From Victivallales bacterium (GTDB taxonomy: Bacteria > Verrucomicrobiota > Lentisphaeria > Oligosphaerales > Oligosphaeraceae), in the NCBI GenBank assembly GCA_017617415.1, contig JAFZWH010000073.1, positions 1 through 36,529 of the forward strand: DNA of 36,529 nt, given 5' to 3'. A program made the translations under genes and the position numbers. The notes under the pieces were generated by a model, which was given only the letters and a program-made list of their open reading frames with translations, was not told where the DNA came from and searched no databases. Shown piece after piece: positions 33,044-36,529 of this stretch (position 1 is the stretch's first letter; every line of letters begins with the position of its first letter).

Positions 33044-34258
33044 TCAACCGTTAGCGGATGGAGTTCTGCCCCTTAGCAACAGTGCCGAATACGCACCATC
33101 GTGTTCTTGCGTCGGATAAAGTTGCTCTTCGACAGCCAAGGTAAATTCCGGATGACGCATCAGAAATCCGTGCACCTGCTTCGCATTCTCCTCCTCCTCG
33201 ATGCTGCAGGTGCTGTAAACCAGACGGCCGCCGGGACGCACCAGAGTACAGCTGCCCTCCAGAATCCGCTTCTGCTCCAATACCAGACGGTTCAACTCCG
33301 CCTCCGCAAAATTCCATCGGACATCCGGACGCCGCCGAATCACCCCCGTGTTCGAACACGGCACATCCAGCAACAACCCATCCAGCGAGCCAGCCGGCAA
33401 CTTCGGGCGCTCCGCATTCTGCTTCTCAATCCGAACATTCGGAAAACCCAAGAGGTTCTCACGCAAGCGTCCAAGACGTTGCTCGGAAGCATCGCACGAA
33501 TATAGAACTCCTTTGCGATCAAGAAGTTCTGCTAAAATCAAGGATTTCCCCCCCGGCGCGGCGCACAAATCCGCGATGGTCTCGCCCGGTTTAGCCCCTA
33601 ACATCAGCGGCGCCATCAGCGTCGAGGCATCCTGGAGGTAATACTCCGCGGGATTGAACTCCTCCGATGACTCCGTTACGAATTCCATGACCTCGACTGG
33701 CCAGGTCACGCTTGCACCTCGGAAACATCCGCGCCGCCGGCCCGTGACCTTCGCCGGCTCCTTCAGCAACATCGCAATTTCGTCCACCCATGCCTCGCCA
33801 TGGACGTTCTTCCAACGCTGGTAAAGCGCCTCTGGCAATTCGCACTTCACCGATGCTGGCGCATTGCCAAGCCACGGGTATTGCTGAGAATCGTCTAATA
33901 TCCTGCGAACAAGGGCATTGAGAAAATTCGCCTCGCCGCGGGAAAAGCGCCGTTTCGCCTCGTCCACCATCACCGAGACCGCCACCGCAGGCGGCAGCGC
34001 ATCCAGCGCCAGGCTCTCCGTCAGTGCCCACCGCAAGAGCCATTTCAGCTCCGGACGAATCTTCTTGCAGTGCGTCGCCACCAGCCAGTCGAAGCCCGCG
34101 CGATGGCGGTTCATGGTGAACCAAAGGTTCTTCACCAGCGGCGTGGCGCCATCCAGCGCCACCTCGCCGGGATGACGGCCGCTGGTCGCTATCGTCAGAA
34201 AATCCCGCAGGCTACGCTGGGCTGTGGTCAAAACGCTTTGGTCTTTTTCCGGCTTCAT
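33044..34258 (-). CDS. rsmB: rRNA (cytosine-C5) methyltransferase, RsmB family
   Basis: SAM-dependent RNA m5C methyltransferase, probably modifying 16S rRNA. The 404-residue protein has an N-terminal NusB-like helical domain (about residues 1-130) as in RsmB, and a C-terminal Rossmann methyltransferase domain: CAAPGGKS, DASEQRLGRL, and the two-cysteine catalytic pattern, Cys301 in DVPCSNTG and nucleophile Cys351 in YSTCSIEE. The length is near E. coli RsmB (429 aa). The start is ATG at 34258 on the minus strand, preceded by TATACT, 11 nt upstream, and no SD. It is divergent from the LysM gene across 67 nt. Specific target (C967 in E. coli) is inferred from the domain layout only. Confidence 0.93.
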   Translation of the reverse strand: MKPEKDQSVLTTAQRSLRDFLTIATSGRHPGEVALDGATPLVKNLWFTMNRHRAGFDWLVATHCKKIRPELKWLLRWALTESLALDALPPAVAVSVMVDEAKRRFSRGEANFLNALVRRILDDSQQYPWLGNAPASVKCELPEALYQRWKNVHGEAWVDEIAMLLKEPAKVTGRRRGCFRGASVTWPVEVMEFVTESSEEFNPAEYYLQDASTLMAPLMLGAKPGETIADLCAAPGGKSLILAELLDRKGVLYSCDASEQRLGRLRENLLGFPNVRIEKQNAERPKLPAGSLDGLLLDVPCSNTGVIRRRPDVRWNFAEAELNRLVLEQKRILEGSCTLVRPGGRLVYSTCSIEEEENAKQVHGFLMRHPEFTLAVEEQLYPTQEHDGAYSALLLRGRTPSANG

Positions 34259-34269
34259 TGTTTTGATGG

Positions 34270-34275
34270 AGTATA
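34270..34275 (-). promoter_or_regulatory. TATACT -10-like box for rsmB
   Basis: On the minus strand TATACT ends 11 nt before the rsmB ATG (34258), within the 67-base divergent gap. No good -35 at standard spacing. It would give a 5'-leader of only a few nucleotides. Confidence 0.4.
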
Positions 34276-34313
34276 GTAAGTTCTCGTACCTGAATCATAA
34301 TTTAATCACTATT

Positions 34314-34324
34314 GGAGAAACTCC
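34314..34324 (+). promoter_or_regulatory. Shine-Dalgarno enclosed in a small hairpin, LysM gene
   Basis: GGAG-AAA-CTCC: the SD (34314-34317) forms the 5' arm of a 4-bp, 3-loop hairpin ending one nt before ATG 34326. SD-to-start spacing is 8 nt. Pairing could reduce translation, but 4 bp is weak. Confidence 0.5.
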
Positions 34325-34325
34325 C

Positions 34326-34937
34326 ATGAAAAAAATCGTCTTTCTTCTGCTTTGCCTCGCCCTTGCGTTCAGTGTGAACGCCCAGCAGCAACCCGCCCAG
34401 CAACGCAACGCCGCCGCACTGCTTCAGCAGGCACTCGCTGTCGCCGCAGGCTTACAAGCCGATGTCAATATGCTAAAGGACGAGACCACCCGGCTCAATC
34501 TCCGTATCGAGGCGCTCGAACAGGAACTCGCCGAACGCGACCAGAAAATCGCCCGGCTCGAAAGCCTCTGCGCCGCCCAGAGCAACCAGATGCAGGCTCA
34601 AGAAAAACAGTGGAACAACCGCATCACCGCACTGCAAAACGCCATGGAAGCGGATCGCCAGAATATCCAAAAGCAGCTCCAGCAACTCAGTAAAGACCTC
34701 AGCAAGGACCTCGCCGCCGCCGTCAAGGCCGCTACTCCGTCCCCCCAGAGCACCAAGACCTCCACGCCAAAATACACCGGGCAGACCCGCGATTTCAAAG
34801 TCGAGTCAGGAGACACCCTCGGCTCCATCGCCAAGGCATTGGGATGCACCGTGCAAGACCTCGTTGAACTCAACAACCTCAAATCCGCCGATGCCATCAT
34901 TCGCGTGGGCCAAATCCTCAAAGTGCCGTCAAAATAA
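34326..34937 (+). CDS. Secreted coiled-coil LysM protein
   Basis: The 203-residue protein begins with a clear signal peptide (MKKIVFLLLCLALAFSVNA, cleavage before QQQPA). Residues about 40-130 form a coiled coil (TTRLNLRIEALEQELAERDQ, in pieces, then NNRITALQNAMEAD). A Ser/Thr/Pro linker leads to one LysM domain at about 154-201 (FKVESGDTLGSIAKALG, then LVELNNLKSADAIIRVGQIL). LysM binds peptidoglycan N-acetylglucosamine chains, so this is probably a periplasmic wall-attached protein. ATG 34326 is chosen over upstream in-frame starts because of the SD and signal peptide. It is 42 nt upstream of era; the two may be cotranscribed. Confidence 0.9.
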   Translation: MKKIVFLLLCLALAFSVNAQQQPAQQRNAAALLQQALAVAAGLQADVNMLKDETTRLNLRIEALEQELAERDQKIARLESLCAAQSNQMQAQEKQWNNRITALQNAMEADRQNIQKQLQQLSKDLSKDLAAAVKAATPSPQSTKTSTPKYTGQTRDFKVESGDTLGSIAKALGCTVQDLVELNNLKSADAIIRVGQILKVPSK

Positions 34938-34966
34938 CAAGTTAATTGATTTATAATAAACAAGTT
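34936..34966. repeat. Direct AACAAGTT pair before era
   Basis: AACAAGTT occurs at 34936-34943 (overlapping the LysM stop codon) and 34959-34966. A TATAAT hexamer lies between them at 34952-34957. The same word occurs inverted at the dapB/TonB-like junction. It may be an operator or part of a dispersed leader element. Confidence 0.5.
34952..34957 (+). promoter_or_regulatory. Perfect TATAAT box upstream of era
   Basis: TATAAT ends 22 nt before ATG 34980, in a 42-base AT-rich gap between the LysM gene and era. No -35 consensus at 16-18 nt. Between two AACAAGTT copies. Confidence 0.4.
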
Positions 34967-34979
34967 ATATCTTTTTACC

Positions 34980-35921
34980 ATGCCGGAACCCCCTGTGACC
35001 AACCCCGCCGTTCCTCCCGCCGTCCAGCCTCAGAAAGGGCACACCGGCTATGTTGCACTCCTCGGTCGTCCCAACACCGGCAAGTCCACCTTCCTGAACA
35101 CCGTGTTGGGCTGCCACCTGGCCGCCGTCTCCGCCAAGCCTCAGACTACCCGCAAGTCCATGCTTGGCATCTACAACGATGCGGACTCCCAAATCATCTT
35201 CCTGGACGCGCCTGGCGTGCATCCCTACCACATCGCCCTTGACGAGGCAATGTCCGAAGCGGTCAGCAAAGTGACGTCCGACGCGGACATCATCGTCTGT
35301 CTTATCGACCCCACCCGCGCCCCCGGCCAGGAGGACAGCATGGTCGCCGAAATCGCCTCCGCTTGCGCCAAGCCGGTATTGTTGGTTCTGAACAAGACCG
35401 ACGTGAGTACCCCGGCCCAACGGCAAACCAGCCTTGACTTCTACCAGCAACGTTTCCAGAATGCCGAGACTTATCTGATGACCGCCAGCGACGCCGCCAG
35501 CGCACAGGGGCTCATTGACCGCATCAAGGCACTTCTCCCCATCGACATCTATCTCTATGACCGAGAGGAAGTCACCACCGCCTACGAACGCGACATCGCC
35601 GCCGAACTCATCCGGGAAACCATCCTGGAGAAACTCCACGACGAAATTCCGCACTGCATCGCGGTCACCGTGGACTCCTGGAAGACGATGGCCGAGAATG
35701 ACTTCCTTGTCCGCGCCACGCTGATCTTGGAACGCGAGGCGCACAAGGGCATCGTCATCGGGCGCGGAGGCGCAATGATTAAGGCCATCCGCCGCGCCTC
35801 TCAGCAGAAAATCTCCGAACTCTGCCAGGGCGCGAACATCACCCTCGAACTCACCATCAAGGTAATCCCTAATTGGCGCAAGCACAAGCAATTCCTGAAA
35901 GACATCCGGCTCTGGGAATAG
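34980..35921 (+). CDS. era: GTPase Era
   Basis: Essential GTPase that binds the 3' end of 16S rRNA and checks 30S subunit maturation. The 313-residue protein has G1 GRPNTGKST (Lys35), G2 around PQTTRKS, G3 DAPGVH, G4 NKTD, a G5-like TASDAASAQG, and a C-terminal KH domain with VIGRGGAMIKAIRRASQQ. The N-terminal 20 residues are Pro-rich and precede the G domain, slightly longer than in E. coli Era (301 aa). ATG 34980 has no SD. Neighbouring rsmB also concerns 16S rRNA, and comF begins immediately downstream. Confidence 0.97.
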   Translation: MPEPPVTNPAVPPAVQPQKGHTGYVALLGRPNTGKSTFLNTVLGCHLAAVSAKPQTTRKSMLGIYNDADSQIIFLDAPGVHPYHIALDEAMSEAVSKVTSDADIIVCLIDPTRAPGQEDSMVAEIASACAKPVLLVLNKTDVSTPAQRQTSLDFYQQRFQNAETYLMTASDAASAQGLIDRIKALLPIDIYLYDREEVTTAYERDIAAELIRETILEKLHDEIPHCIAVTVDSWKTMAENDFLVRATLILEREAHKGIVIGRGGAMIKAIRRASQQKISELCQGANITLELTIKVIPNWRKHKQFLKDIRLWE

Positions 35922-35953
35922 CCGGAAGCCTCTTCCGCGCCCTGGACCGTCTT

Positions 35954-36529
35954 GTGGCACCGCCGCTCTGCCTCGTCTGCGGACAGGCTATCGCGCAGGC
36001 TTCCGACGGCACCGCTGGACTCTGCGAAGCCTGCGAAGCCGTACTCCCGCAATTCCCCGCCGAACACCGATGTGCGCTCTGTGGCGGGTTGAATGACACC
36101 GCGCTGGAGGTCTGCCACGAATGCGCCACCACCCCGCGCCCCTGGCAGTGTGGCGTCACCGTGTTTCCCTATCAGGGAGCGGCAGGCGACCTCGTGCGAG
36201 ACTACAAATATCACCGAGCCACCGCATACGCGCCCTATTTTGCCCGCGCCATCGCCCGACAGTGGCGTAACGCCGAGCCATTGGTTCATCCCGACTGCAT
36301 CGTGCCCATCCCCTTGCATTGGCTTCGGCGGCTTCAGCGGGGTTTCAACCAGGCTGAATTAATCGCCAAATTCCTCGCAAAGGAGCTCGGCATCCCCTGC
36401 ATCACACCCCTTAAGAGGAACCGCCAAACCGGTCACCAAGCTCGCCTGGACGCCGAGGCCCGCCTGCGCAATCTCCGCCGCGCCTTCTGCGTTCCGCCGA
36501 GGCTGGCACCCCAAATCGCGGACCGCACC
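35954..36529 (+). CDS. comF: ComF-family phosphoribosyltransferase-like protein (3' truncated)
   Basis: ComF proteins are needed for DNA uptake in competent bacteria. The visible 192 codons contain the N-terminal zinc-binding cysteines (PPLCLVCG, LCEACE, RCALCGG, VCHECA), then YQGAAGDLVRDYKYH, VPIPLHW, RRLQRGFNQAELIA, and RQTGHQARLDAEARLRNL. The PRPP-binding DDVxTTG segment lies beyond the window. The homologous N-terminus seems to begin further upstream: in-frame codons from about 35912 encode LGIAGSLFRALDRLVAPP, which looks like the hydrophobic ComF start, yet no ATG, GTG or TTG occurs between the in-frame stop at 35897 and GTG 35954. I list GTG 35954 as the conservative start; CTG 35912 or ATA 35918 would be the alternatives. 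Confidence 0.88.
   Translation, partial: MAPPLCLVCGQAIAQASDGTAGLCEACEAVLPQFPAEHRCALCGGLNDTALEVCHECATTPRPWQCGVTVFPYQGAAGDLVRDYKYHRATAYAPYFARAIARQWRNAEPLVHPDCIVPIPLHWLRRLQRGFNQAELIAKFLAKELGIPCITPLKRNRQTGHQARLDAEARLRNLRRAFCVPPRLAPQIADRT

Overview
This 36.5 kb window is a dense, GC-rich piece of bacterial chromosome that is almost entirely housekeeping. I call 30 protein genes: 28 complete, plus a 5'-truncated argS at the left edge and a 3'-truncated comF at the right edge. 28 of the 30 lie on the + strand. I see no rRNA, tRNA, CRISPR array, insertion sequence, integrase, phage gene or toxin-antitoxin pair, and no gene-free gap longer than about 120 bases. The cell is Gram-negative in plan (Lnt, a TonB-type energy transducer, a periplasmic S41 protease, several signal peptides). 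It combines RNase Y, a dimeric one-chain glycyl-tRNA synthetase, class II LysRS, an Lrp-type regulator, MoxR/DUF58, a very large SNF2 ATPase and coiled-coil/TPR secreted proteins. That mixture fits the PVC superphylum (Lentisphaerota, Kiritimatiellota or Verrucomicrobiota). This placement is inference from gene content, not a search result.

Layout, left to right. (1) 1-5.2 kb: argS end, lnt, 5-formyl-THF cyclo-ligase, rny. (2) 5.3-9.7 kb: Lrp/AsnC regulator translationally overlapping an aminotransferase, then trmB, an HD phosphohydrolase, and a lone minus-strand secreted protein. (3) 9.7-15.9 kb: EamA transporter, a PNP-fold protein whose catalytic positions look substituted, a coiled-coil/TPR secreted protein, a secreted metallophosphoesterase, and a DNA-binding domain fused to a PTS EIIA domain. 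(4) 16.0-23.6 kb: glyS, ctp-type protease, dapB, TonB-like protein, nadK, plsY, lysS. (5) 23.7-32.2 kb: moxR, DUF58, a UvrD-family helicase, and a 1382-residue SNF2 protein. (6) 32.2-36.5 kb: HAD hydrolase, convergent rsmB, LysM protein, era, comF.

Expression signals form a pattern. Clear Shine-Dalgarno sequences are seen mainly in front of genes that overlap or closely follow another gene (aminotransferase, PNP-like, EIIA, HAD, LysM). Many genes after a gap have no SD but an AT-rich leader with a TATAAT-like box touching or nearly touching the start codon (moxR, TonB-like, lysS, rsmB). I infer leaderless or near-leaderless transcripts. Intergenic hairpins are frequent but almost never followed by a U-tract. 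Three leaders (lrp, HD gene, dapB) carry tandem heptamers with a GCTAA/TTAGC core, and another AT-rich motif (AACAAGTT) recurs before TonB, era and, degenerately, lysS.

I did not find a convincing new multi-gene system. The best leads are the substituted PNP-like protein with its transporter partner, the recurrent heptamer leaders with the start-hugging -10 boxes, the DNA-binding/EIIA fusion, the giant SNF2 N-terminal region and the divergent NAD kinase.
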